A program made the position numbers and the translations under genes. From Diphasiastrum complanatum (lineage: Eukaryota > Streptophyta > Lycopodiopsida > Lycopodiales > Lycopodiaceae), in the NCBI GenBank assembly GCA_029204225.1, contig CM055098.1:13877929-13941928 (forward strand): a stretch of 64,000 nucleotides of DNA, in the 5' to 3' direction. The notes under the pieces were generated by a model, which did not search any database, was not told where the DNA came from, and saw only the letters and a program-made list of their open reading frames with translations. Below are positions 33,977 to 46,015 of the stretch, in pieces. Within the stretch, counting starts at the first letter, position 1; every line of letters starts with the position of its first letter.

Positions 33977-36743
33977 GCTTACACTGAACAGCAACATACA
34001 AGTAGATGAGGACCCTAGTTTGGGTTTTGTCAGAGAGTCCTCCGTCACACAGATTGCTTGGAGAATTTTGGTGCAGAAACATGCATGCCTTGTAGGTTTC
34101 ATTCGTTGGCCAATGGTTCCCTGACAGTCTTGATCATATCTCTATCCAAATGGACTGTTACAAGCTTACGGTTAAGTCGAATTAAAAAAATGGTCCTGTA
34201 TAATAAAGAGGTCTTCATTATGGTATAAAAACTCTCAAAGTCAAGCTTCTCTCACGGTGTTTTTCGTTATGTTGCATGGATCTACATGGTTGATATGCTT
34301 TGCTAGATATGAAGGTAGACAATGTGGCAGATTAAGTCCCAGTGTTGTGTATAGTATCCTATTTTAATTTGTGGCTGTTATCTTCACATGCAAGCTTAGG
34401 ACAACTGTAGTAGCTTCGTATAGTTTCGCACTCTTGTTGAAAGTAGAATTAATATCTTGGCATAGAAGGTGCTGTCATCCTTCCAGGAGAGTGATAGAAT
34501 TTTTGTTCTTGTTTCAGACTAGGTCTTGTGTGTACACTTGAAAGAGTCCCACTTTTGCTCTTTTTGAATGCAAAGGACATAGGATTGGTCTGTCCTAAGT
34601 AGTCCTGCTGGATGTTATGAACAATTGGGGCTTTCAAGTTCTTAACACCTTGCTGCATATGGTAAGGTTCACCAGTTGTATAAATCCTGAAAATCAATTT
34701 CTCGAATGCTAGTTGATCTGCACAGCTGCAACTGATTTATCTTGTAGTATGCATATGGACTGAAGGTATTTGGGAATATTAAACGACCTTTAACTAAACT
34801 GCCTTTTGGTGCTGATTTGTGAGCCAAATCATTCCAAGTGCAACTAGCTGTCATGGTAAAGGAAAAACAATCTGATTTTGAGACATCATGCAACTAGATG
34901 AAATCTAAGTATCTTGGCTCATTAGGGCTCTTTGCAAGTTTGAGATTATGAAGATACATATGAGCGGCCAAGCATGTTAAGATATAGCCACAGGGGCTGC
35001 TTAGTATCAATATTTGAAACATTCGAATAAGATCAGTTGTTACGTACTTAGTACAGGTTGGGGATTTCTGTCACTGCAAATTTTTACACAGCAGCCTTCT
35101 TTTGATGGTTAAAAGTGTTTGTGTCATTAATCAAAGTTTAAGTCTTAAATATTATTATATACTCAAAGTAGGAATCTGAAACTTGCAATCAAGTGCGGAT
35201 TATTTTGATTCTATTGAGGAATGAAGATTATCTGAAGTCTTAGGGTTCAAAATTGTAATCTGCATGCATCTCAGAATTGTATTATAGACAGACCTGTATA
35301 TATAATTGTATATATTAATCTACTGGATCTCTGGATGATCGTTGCCAGAAAACGGGCATGGGGGAGCGTTTGGAACTCTTGACAGGTGAACGTTTCTAAG
35401 GTTGGGGGAAAATGGGCTTACAAAAAAATGGCAGTCAAGCCCCAGTTTATATTCTATTTATGTTCCTTGCCTCTTTGACACAGTGTCCCCCGCTTTACTA
35501 GCTGGCTCTCACTGCCTCATCTCACAGATTAGAGAAAGTTCTTTCAATTATGAAGCAATTACATCTATCATGAGCTGACCACATTTGGCATGTGCATAAC
35601 ATCCACCATTAATCTGAAACTTAAAGGGTAAGCAAACCTCAAGATTATAAGCATCGAAAACGCTGAATGAGATTCAAAATCGTTTATTGTGTATTTGCAT
35701 ATATTTGATAAGTGTTAAAACTCTTGGAAAAACAAGGTATATCTTAACGAGTTATCACTGAAATCAGAAAAGCAGATATACTTGGAAGGCTATCACTGTA
35801 GAAATTACGCACGTAGTTCTTTTGGAGAACCTAGAAAATCTAAATTAGTAAAAGACATATTATTGAGTTGGTAATCATGAGAGCATGTATATAAATATTG
35901 AAATGCTTTAAAGGGATGACAACCATAATGTTGCCTATCAGTTTGGCGACCTTCTATTTGTCCACCTTAAGAATAGCACATTAACCACTTAGAAGGGAAT
36001 ATTAGTTTACTGGAAATATACATCCAGCTCCATACTGTTTGCATGAAAAACTTCTAGTAAAGTTTGTGATCAGGCTACTGCAAGAAATGTATCGAATGTA
36101 GGAGACATGATGCTATCCAAATAAAGTTTCATAAATTGTTGTTGCTATGGAAAATAAATCACACGTCTGTATTGACACATTAGAGGCTTGCATCAAGCTG
36201 TGCAATACGCATCTGAGGTTACCGTCAGCTCAAAACTCCTCATTGTGGCAACAACATCAGTACTCCTTGAGTAAGACCATCTTGGTGAGAGTTGAGCTTT
36301 TGGGTGGTAAGAAAAGGTGATATCTGCATCAATTTCAAGAACTCCGATTCATTAAAGAGCAAAGATTCAATAAAACTAAAGCACTGTTGATTATAGGCAA
36401 CTTTTAAAATTGGCCAATCCAGGCTTAAGTAATGAGGTCTAATGATGTTTGGCATTAAAAAGGGCTGCACATACCAATTTGATATTTCTCCATACATAAA
36501 TAGTCTTAACCAAATGATGCCTAGAATTGACACTAAGTGTACTCGATCTTGTCATGAAACAAGGCATGCTTGGTTAAGTTTTTGCCAGAAAACGAAAAGA
36601 AGCCACAGTATGTGAATTGCCAAAAATCAGCAACATAAACCCACAAAAGTGTGCCATAAAGTGCCTACTGACTTCCCAGGAAGACGTCCATTTGCATGGA
36701 ACACAAAAGATAATATCTATCATAAAGACATTAGCCTATAAAT
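33977..36743. other. 3' flank of the cyclin and intergenic sequence
   Basis: No recognised coding frame, LTR or repeat. Only short chance frames on both strands. Confidence 0.5.
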
Positions 36744-36816
36744 GGGGATGTAGCTCAGATGGTAGAGCGCTCGCTTAGCATGCGAGAGGTACGGGGATCG
36801 ATACCCCGCATCTCCA
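36744..36816 (+). tRNA. tRNA-Ala (AGC)
   Basis: 73 nt, no intron. Acceptor stem GGGGATG/CATCTCC with discriminator A; D arm GCTC..GAGC. Anticodon stem CTCGC/GCGAG with loop TTAGCAT (anticodon 36777-36779). T stem CGGGG/CCCCG with loop ATCGATA, as in known plant nuclear tRNA-Ala. The G3:U70 pair that marks tRNA-Ala is present. No CCA is encoded, so it is nuclear. No run of four T is seen until about 36890, so termination would be distant. Confidence 0.98.
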
Positions 36817-37014
36817 GCAACACCTTAGACCTTCTGGAAAGAAATCAGGATGATATCATTCGGGTCTACTTAAAGTCGTGGTGGCATCATTTTAACTAAT
36901 TCTAAGTGAGTAATCAGTCCGTCAGAAGTCATGTCCTTAAATTTTATTGGGCGTTATAACTTAGGGCGGGCCAAACAAGGAATGGTGTTATATCATTTAC
37001 TTCCTTTTTTTATT

Positions 37015-37179
37015 TTTTGCAACCTGTTAAACAACAATATATTGTAACAACATATATACAAACTAGCAATTTTGCAACCTGTTAAACAACTATATATTGT
37101 AACAACATATATACAAACCAATTTTGCAACCTGTTAATGTTAAACAATTATATATTGTAACAACATATATACAAACCAA
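37015..37179. repeat. Triplicated about 54-bp AT-rich unit
   Basis: TTTTGCAACCTGTTAA followed by ATATATTGTAACAACATATA recurs three times (starts 37015, 37069, 37121). The third unit has a small insertion. Confidence 0.92.
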
Positions 37180-37199
37180 CAACGCTATGTGGGTTACTT

Positions 37200-38954
37200 C
37201 TTTTAACTAATGCTTTTTGGTTTCCAAGGAAAGTCTCGAACTTGAGATCAAAGAAACTTTGGATGTCAAGGTAACACTTCTTTTAACTAATGAGACATTT
37301 ATAAGTGGAATGTGTTTTCTCCAGCCATCCTCGACACATAAATAATGTATTAAATAACGAGCCTTGGATGGCCCGTTAATTGACGTTATGGTCAGGTGGT
37401 GCCTTTCAAAATGAAGGGTCAGTTGTAGACGCAGGCAAGGTGGCCCTGCGTACAGAGCAAGAAGCAGTGCTTGTGGGATGAGAGCTGGGACTGAAGGGAA
37501 AAGTAAGCCTCAGAGAAAATGAAGCTCTTCCGTCTCTTGCACACGGAGATCTGAGGTGGTTCTACCCTCCGATGGCAGCTGAGAGAGCCTGTTAGTGTCA
37601 TCAATGCGTTTTAATCTCTGAAGCACCAACAATGGCTTCTTCAGAGCAACCCTTCAGTATTCGGATGATCAAACACAACGCAGCTCACAAAGCTGAGTAA
37701 ACGTTAGATGGATCATATGAAGATGAAGAAAGATGTACTCTGTTGAACCTTGGAGGGGCAACAGAGGGAGCCGATGGCCAGGTTGCGCAGCAGCTGCTGC
37801 TGCACCTGAGCAGTTGCATTCTTCTGAAACTCCAGAGAGCCTTGTAGATCCACCTCCATCCATTCATTGCATTCTCCACAACATCACTTCACCTCAGCTC
37901 CTGCAGCAGGATGATCAGAATTCAGAAAATCCAGATCCTGGAACACAGTTGACAAATCGCAAAACGCTTGCACCTTTCATTTTTAAAGTTCAAGAATTCA
38001 TGCCATTCAAAGTTGTATTACTAAAAAAAAAAAATAGTATTTTTTATGGCATATTAGGCATCTTGTTTTTTTTTTTTTTAATAAACGGCAACAACTGACC
38101 ATAACGTTCTATAAATTTGAATGTTAAAAACAAGAACATTGTGGTATGGTGGGTATATACAAAAAGGCATTGCCACAAATTTCTTGAATAGTAAAGGATT
38201 TACTTATAAAATTCGAGCATGTTTTTTGAACACAATTAAATCCTCCAAATGATGCCCTTCCTTAGGAAATTATGTGTAGAGGCTATGTTTGCAAGCCCAT
38301 AAAGCATTGAATAGCTATACTAATAACTTTCAAAGTGACATCATCTTGTTTTCTTTGCATATTATGGAATTTGATATTGATCTCACCTAATTTTTTGGCA
38401 TGTTGTGAAATATAAAAGTCGATAATTTTTCACATAAACATTGTGCTTATAAAACATTTGAGAGACATATTATAATAGCTCAAAAACATACATAAGTGTG
38501 ATTCATCAAAAACTTTCAGCCATAAAAATAGGTCTTTGTCACCATCCAAGTTTATGTATGAGAAATATATTTTTTGTAACCTTTACACTTGCTTCAATGG
38601 CCATTCGATTATGGTGAGGCCTAACGACCTTGTCATAATTTTACAACCATTCTAGAGTGCAACGATTATCTAGTACATAATTTTGATTAGAAAATGCCAC
38701 TTGTTTTTCTTTGAATACGTTTGTGTAGTATATATGTTGGAAATTTCTAAAATCAGTAGAGGACATATGGGCCTAAAGAGGGCCTTTGTAAAAGATGCAT
38801 TTTTATTTTTTTCCCTCATTTTTGTTGCCATGTGAAGCAATAGAAACACTGATATCAAGATTCTACGTAACGTAGCTTGTCTCAAATAAAATAAACAAAA
38901 AACTTTTTAAATAAATAAATGTTTCATCGGACATCATGTGGAAATGCTATTAGA
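37200..38954. other. Intergenic stretch with an unsupported Ala/Gln-rich frame
   Basis: A frame at 37733-38098 (121 codons, plus strand) with an alanine run and a frame starting at an ATG at 37632 look somewhat coding. Neither shows a known domain and each is short. Not annotated as a gene. Confidence 0.35.
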
Positions 38955-40230
38955 TGTTGAGGCCTCCCCTTCTAGCTCATCACTGCCCGAAGGGACCCAG
39001 CCAAATTTAAAATGAATATGCCAGAAGGCTATGCCGGTTTAAAACTAGTAAATCGATGCAGCTTTAATGTGAATACCTTGTCAAATCTGTTAGATTTCTT
39101 ATGCTCAGCCTTAAACAAATTGTTCAAGTAATGAGCATTTTGAAAAACCGAAGGCTGACAACATATTTAGGCCTTCACATTTTTCTCTTTGAGATTTTCT
39201 ATGACCTAGAAATCAATTTAAGGCACCTTCGTCTTTTTCGCCTTTTTCGCTCCTTAGCGAAAAATGCGACACACTGGCCAAGTGGCTACAATAACTAAGA
39301 AATCAATTTTAAGAAACCTTCGCCTTTTCGCCTTTTTCGCTCCTTAGCGCAAAATGTGACACACTGGCCAAGTGGCCAGAATAACTTAGAAATCATTTTT
39401 AAGACACCTTCGTCTTTTTCGCCTTTTTCGCTCCTTAGCGAAAAATGCGACACACTGGCCAAGTGGCCAGAATAGCTTAGAAATCATTTTTAAGGCACCT
39501 TCACCTTTTTCGCTCCTTAGCGAAAAAATCGACACACTGGCCAAGTGGCCAAAATAACTTAGAGATCGTTTTTAAGGCACCTTCATCTTTTTCGCCTTTT
39601 TCGCTCCTTAGTGGAAATTGCGACACACTGGCCAAGTGGCCAGAATACCTTAGAAATCATTTTTAAGGCACCTTCGCGTTTTTCACTCCTTAGCGAAAAA
39701 TGTGACACACTGGCCAAGTGGCCAGAATACCTTAGAAATCATTTTTAGGCACCTTCGCCTTTTTCACATTTTTGCTGACTGACTTCGCCAATGGATGAGT
39801 AACTCTAAAAAACAGCTGGACAAACAAATATCCTAAAGGCGGTTGACGGTTACCAACTTTTGTACATATGCAAAGACTGACATAAATAGCCTTAAAGGCT
39901 TGTAATATATTTCCTCTCTTGTAAATCTCTATATTAGCTGAAACAAACTATGTAAGTGTTAATTTTTCGAAATTCCGTTTTAATCAAAGTTACCTGTAGC
40001 CAGAGTTATCACGCTCAGCAAGCTGAAGTTATTACTTCAAGCGATTGTACTCACTGTTGACATTTTTATCAGAGTGCAATTTTTGTCTCACTACTGTGTC
40101 GTTCATTTGCGCAAACTGTATGATTTCTTCTACTTGAATATTTCTGCTGCTAACAGTTGCGTTTCCATTCCTACACGCCTACGCTCTAAGCAACCGAGCC
40201 TCTGCTGTGCTCATGACCACCGTTTTACGA
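38955..40230 (+). mobile_element. Probable large 5' LTR
   Basis: Begins TGTTGAGGCC and leads to a perfect tRNA primer site at 40233. It contains a TATA-like CATAAATAG near 39879 downstream of a minisatellite, so the minisatellite would lie in U3. The exact right end is unclear because no clean CA precedes the primer site. Confidence 0.5.
39200..39770. repeat. Minisatellite of about 87-bp units with two dyads each
   Basis: About seven units beginning near 39209, 39296, 39385, 39475, 39558, 39649 and 39731. Typical units contain TTTTTCGCTCCTTAGCGAAA, a stem with CGCT/AGCG core, and CTGGCCAAGTGGCCAG, a 7-bp perfect dyad. Units differ by small substitutions and deletions. Confidence 0.92.
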
Positions 40231-40232
40231 CT

Positions 40233-40244
40233 TGGTATCAGAGC
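40233..40244 (+). promoter_or_regulatory. Primer binding site (initiator tRNA-Met)
   Basis: Exact TGGTATCAGAGC. Confidence 0.85.
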
Positions 40245-40375
40245 AGACATTTCAATAATATGCATTTCTACTGCGGATTATCACTCTTGTTTCTATCAAG
40301 ATGTCTTTCTAGCAAATGCGCAGCCAACAATATTCCAACAGTCATTGTTTCTATCAACGATCTCGTTCAACTAGA

Positions 40376-40429
40376 ATGGATCCATCATCTAATTCATCTC
40401 GTGTGGGAAATACTAAGGTTCGAGGTTGA
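40376..40429 (+). pseudogene. Start of a retroelement gag, truncated
   Basis: ATG 132 bp after the primer site opens a short frame beginning MDPSSNSSRVGNT, stopped by TGA after 17 codons. Nothing recognisable follows, so the element body is lost. Confidence 0.4.
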
Positions 40430-40760
40430 ACGGATGCCAATGGTAGTCACTTATTTTAGTGCATTACATGGTGAACTTTGAAAAAAATAAGCAAAAAGGA
40501 AGAATTCGCTAGGTTTCTTATTATGTGTTAACGTTTATAGACGTTTTTTGATGGTTCTTTTTGGAATGAACTAATGTTGATAGGCGGGAAACACTACCAA
40601 GTGAGGGATGGCTAGTACTCAAAATATGGCTTCACCAAGATTTCAGGTATCATGCTTAGCGCTTTCTTTCTTTTTTATGACGAGGTACACTCTATGACAT
40701 ACGGTTTCAGTGCTAAACATACGTATATACAAGTAAATAGCTTCGAATGTGCTTTTGGTA

Positions 40761-40910
40761 AAATGTAATGATGGCATACTTAAAGGACACATGAATATAG
40801 GGGTATTCATTTAATTAACATATGATATCAATTTTATAAAATGTAATGATGGCATACTTAAAGGACACATGAATATAGGGGTATAACATATGATATCAAT
40901 TTTATAAAAA
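40761..40910. repeat. 78-bp tandem duplication
   Basis: AAATGTAATGATGGCATACT and the sequence after it recur at 40839 with a small deletion in the second copy. Confidence 0.9.
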
Positions 40911-41191
40911 AACTTGCTTGTACTTAGTCCATAACTATTGATTGAAATAAAACATTCTTTATATAATGCTAGGCTACCAAGGTAGATTAAATTCTTAGAT
41001 ATGGAATAATAATTTTGGGTATGGCATGGCTTTGCCCTAACTACTTAACATAGTCCAGAGATGCTCATGATTACGCATGAGGTCTAAGAGGTCAATATGG
41101 CACGGATCTGCCTTATAACCTGTTATGCTATAAAACAAAGGGTTCAAAAGTTTTGGGCTTGCTTTGTCAAGGGGGACCATGTGAAATGTGT

Positions 41192-42684
<1,493 letters not shown>

Positions 42685-42876
42685 CCATACCTCCATCCAA
42701 GGCATAGACACCTACCTGTCCTTAACCAAGGACACTAGTACCTTAATCTAAGACACCTACCCTTAATACTAAGGGTACCGCTTATCCAAGGGTCACGTGA
42801 CTCCATACCTCTAACTAAGGTATAGTCACTTGTCTGCCCTTATCCAAGGGCACATATCCTTAATCCTAAGGGTACC
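42685..42876. repeat. Cluster of short inverted repeats
   Basis: Four clean dyads with 4-7-nt loops: GTCCTT/AAGGAC at 42718-42733, ACCCTTA/TAAGGGT at 42759-42776, ATACCT/AGGTAT at 42805-42823 and TGCCCTT/AAGGGCA at 42835-42852. A weaker CCTTA/TAAGG pair lies near 42858-42871. All follow a CCTTA.CCAAGG theme. Confidence 0.8.
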
Positions 42877-42879
42877 TCG

Positions 42880-43987
42880 CCATTTAGCCCCCAACACTAA
42901 ATGGACTATTAGGGGTCTGAAGTACTGCTAGTTATATAGGTATGTAACACTAACATATCGACCATCATATGTTAGACCTCGAGAGATGTGGAAGTAATTT
43001 TAAAAAAATCAAAAGCAAAGGACTGAGTTGTGTGTATTTATGTGTGTGAATTATCAAGAATCTAATTTGTTCATTGCTAAGGACGAGTTGTTTTTTTTAC
43101 CATTTTTATTGAAATGATTCTAGATGAAATAGCTAGACATAAGACGTATAGCTTCCAGACACATGTATTGGTTGTAGTGAAATTCCAAGAATCCATGAGG
43201 CAATGTAGAACATCATGAATGCCACATGGAGTATAACTAATATGGCATCCCCTAATGACATGAAATCATAAAAGGGACACGAATGAGCATCGAAGCCCAC
43301 TTTTTCTTCAAGATTTGACGATCTCCTAGAATAAACATGGAGGGATGAGCATATACTCCAGAGATGCCTTTGAGAATGCACCAAGGGTCCAAGGGTCCCA
43401 TACTCATCTACACTTGACATAATGCTTGATAGATGTGGTGCAAGAATAATCTCTCTAGCATCACCAAGGCCATTTTATATATGTCTTGTGTATCTCTTTT
43501 ATCAATCTTTTATCAAGGATCCATGTCCTCCAACAAGAAGGGAGTAGCCAAGGTGATTGTTACCATTGTTGAAACTTGGTATCACCAAGTCTCTCATTTT
43601 GTGTTCCATTAAACCCGACACGTTCGTGGCTTGGACCTTCGTCTACGATCCTTATAAACAGGCATGCGATGCTGTACTTTTGTGCATAGCCTTTGTCTTG
43701 AGAGCACCTTTGTCTGAAAGCATCGCATTCGAAGTCTTTTCACCTTTCTAGGCCAATTTGTCGCTTTTGAGCATTATTGCACTACCATCGTATCAATACT
43801 CGGTACTGACAACTACTCGGTACTGACAACTACAGAAGACTGCTCCTGCACGACACAAGACTGCTCGCACCAAAAAGCCAGCTAAGCCAACCCGCAGATC
43901 ATGGATAAGATCCCTTGATTTCCTTATATTAATCAGCATAATCATGCATGTGAAGCTCCTGTTTGTCGATCTGTTTGTTAATCAAAG
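42880..43987. other. Upstream region of the reductase-like gene
   Basis: Short frames at 43133-43420 (minus) and 43557-43751 (plus) show no domain. A TATAAA sequence lies near 43651, about 335 bp before the start codon, but its role is unproven. Confidence 0.4.
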
Positions 43988-45248
43988 ATGGGTGCATCTA
44001 GTGTGGATTTGAAGGCCTTGACAATTGGCGTTCTTCCTGGCACGGGCAACATGGGCAGTGCCATAGCTGGGCATCTAGCAAAGGCTGGCCTTTCCATCAT
44101 CGTGAGCTCACGCAGTGCTGAGAAAGCCCAGAAAATTGCAGCTTTGATACAAAAGGATATAGAAGGCGCAGGGGCAGTGAGAGGATATTCCAACGAGGAA
44201 GCAGCTGCCGTAGCAGATGTGATCATATGGAGTCCCAGCGTAAGTGTGTATAGCATGTAGCTTAACTGGTGTTAATTTTGCGTGAACTATATTCTGGGCT
44301 CAGAACTTGTGAGAGCTAGTGGTTTGACATGGCAGGGATCGTTGGATGATCGAGAGGCGCTTTTGAAGTCTCTGGCAAAGTACCTGGAAAACAAGATCAT
44401 TATAGATGTCACAAACGTGGTCACGTTAATGCTGGACGAGAGCAACTGGGGACAAACATCAGCCACGCTGCTGAATCAAAAAGCATTAGGAGTGTCTGCT
44501 AAGTGGACTACAGCATTCAAGGCAACCTTTTGGGTAAGGGGCAATCACCTTCTTGGGAGCTAATTTTTTGATCTCAATCCTCTCTCACTAAACAAGCAAG
44601 GTATTCATACCTAGGCTCCCTCGAGATCTTGAATTTCACGCCGAATAATTGTTGATCAGGTAAGTTTTTCTGTAAGCTATAAGATCGCAGGAGGAAACCG
44701 TTTATTCTCAATCCTAAGTATCTGAGAGAATTTTTTATTGCTTCCAAATTAACTCCTTATAAGTTATAGTCTGTTAATTCCTCTTCAAGCTAACTGTTTA
44801 TACCGAAGTTTTTGTTACTTATTCTCACTATTTGTGCGACTAACCAGGAAGCGTTTCCAAATCTCAACAGACTAGCTCTTGATTCCAAGTATTGTAATTG
44901 TAGCTGCAAACCACAAGAATTTTTAGTGAAGCTGATCTACATGCCAGTTTCCAATTTCGATCATTTCTAACTTGTCTTGATGATTTTTTCCAAATATGTT
45001 TCCAGAAACTGCTAGTGAATCTTCCAGATCCTAACAACCCACATCACACTCTTGTAGCTGGAGATGACGAGGAAGCTGTGGCTATTACAACAGCTATTGT
45101 AGAAATGATTCCAGGATTCAAAGCAATCAAAGCAGGAGGACTGCGAAATTCAAAGCTAGTGGAGGCGCTGGGGCCATGGTGGCTTATTGAAATGGACAAA
45201 TTGAATGCAGGCGAAAACCATAGGAGTGGATGGCGATTTGGCATCTAA
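43988..45248 (+). CDS. F420-dependent NADP reductase-like protein
   Basis: Three exons, 43988-44239, 44336-44533 and 45006-45248, all phase 0 with GT-AG introns, encode 230 residues. That is the usual length of the F420-dependent NADP oxidoreductase family (PF03807 Rossmann type). The N-terminus has the dinucleotide loop GTGNMG (residues 18-23), and SSRSAEKA (41-48) ends strand 2 with the arginine expected for NADP(H) binding. Then come KIIIDVTN, KWTTAFKATF, HTLVAGDDEEA and GGLRNSKLVEALGPWW, all conserved positions of the family. Plants are not known to make F420, so the substrate is unknown; reduction of another flavin-like or small carbonyl compound is possible. No targeting peptide is evident. 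No stop or frameshift. Exon boundaries are predicted by eye; exon 1/2 is the least certain. Confidence 0.85.
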
Positions 45249-45925
45249 CCTATACTCAAAACCCAAATCCAAACCCAGAATGTCATCAATCTCAATATAA
45301 TAATTCTAAAGTACTTCCATAACTAGCCACAAGTAATCTTTCAATTGCAAATATGTGTTATATTTCATTGTTTCCTTATTAACTAAGATGGTTGGTGTAG
45401 TATTTGGTGGCTTATGATTTGTTCCAACCTTAATCAATCTATATTGGAATAAGTCTTGGGGGTGAAAGTCTCAACACAATAGAAAACAATATAGAACAAT
45501 ATGGGATCTTGTATAGGTATTAAAAATTACTACACCCACTTCAAGTCAATGATAGCACCAAGGTAGGAGTAGAAAAGCTTAAAACTTATTATGATAATGT
45601 TGACATTCAAATACTTGAGAGTGACATAAGGACCACAATAAAAAGAAGATCACTAAATAACTAGATTTGTTAAAGATTTAATCACCATCTTTTCAAGGAG
45701 ACTTCCTTACATAAAAGGGACTACCATTACTAATTTTGTAAATATGGGTGAGACTAGTCAATCCACGTTCCTGGAATCGCAGTTACTAATGTGTTTATTA
45801 TTTTCTTATTGTTGGTAGAGGCATCGTTTTACATCGTAATCGCCTCTCACGTTTTGCTTCGGTCACGTCCGCTGCAATCGTAATCAATTGTAGACCAAGC
45901 ATTTCACATCATACACCAATAGAAG
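45249..45925. other. Intergenic, right part probably a 5' LTR
   Basis: The sequence leading to the primer site at 45926 should be the LTR of the following copia element, but no second LTR exists to define its ends. Confidence 0.4.
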
Positions 45926-45937
45926 TGGTATCAGAGC
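45926..45937 (+). promoter_or_regulatory. Primer binding site (initiator tRNA-Met)
   Basis: Exact TGGTATCAGAGC, 79 bp before the gag start at 46016. Confidence 0.85.
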
Positions 45938-46015
45938 ATTGGTTCAGTGGATTACTAGAGTCCAGGATCTTTTTTCAAAGCTATTCTACATTGTTTGTGT
46001 ATAATTTTGATCACT

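Noticed and set aside
37733-38098. Alanine/glutamine-rich 121-codon frame as a host gene
   Set aside because: No domain, ends in a homopolymer-rich AT stretch, and no splice or promoter context that supports it.
40233-40244. TGGTATCAGAGC sites as tRNA gene remnants
   Set aside because: Only the 12-nt complement of the tRNA 3' end is present at each site, always beside an LTR, so they are primer sites.
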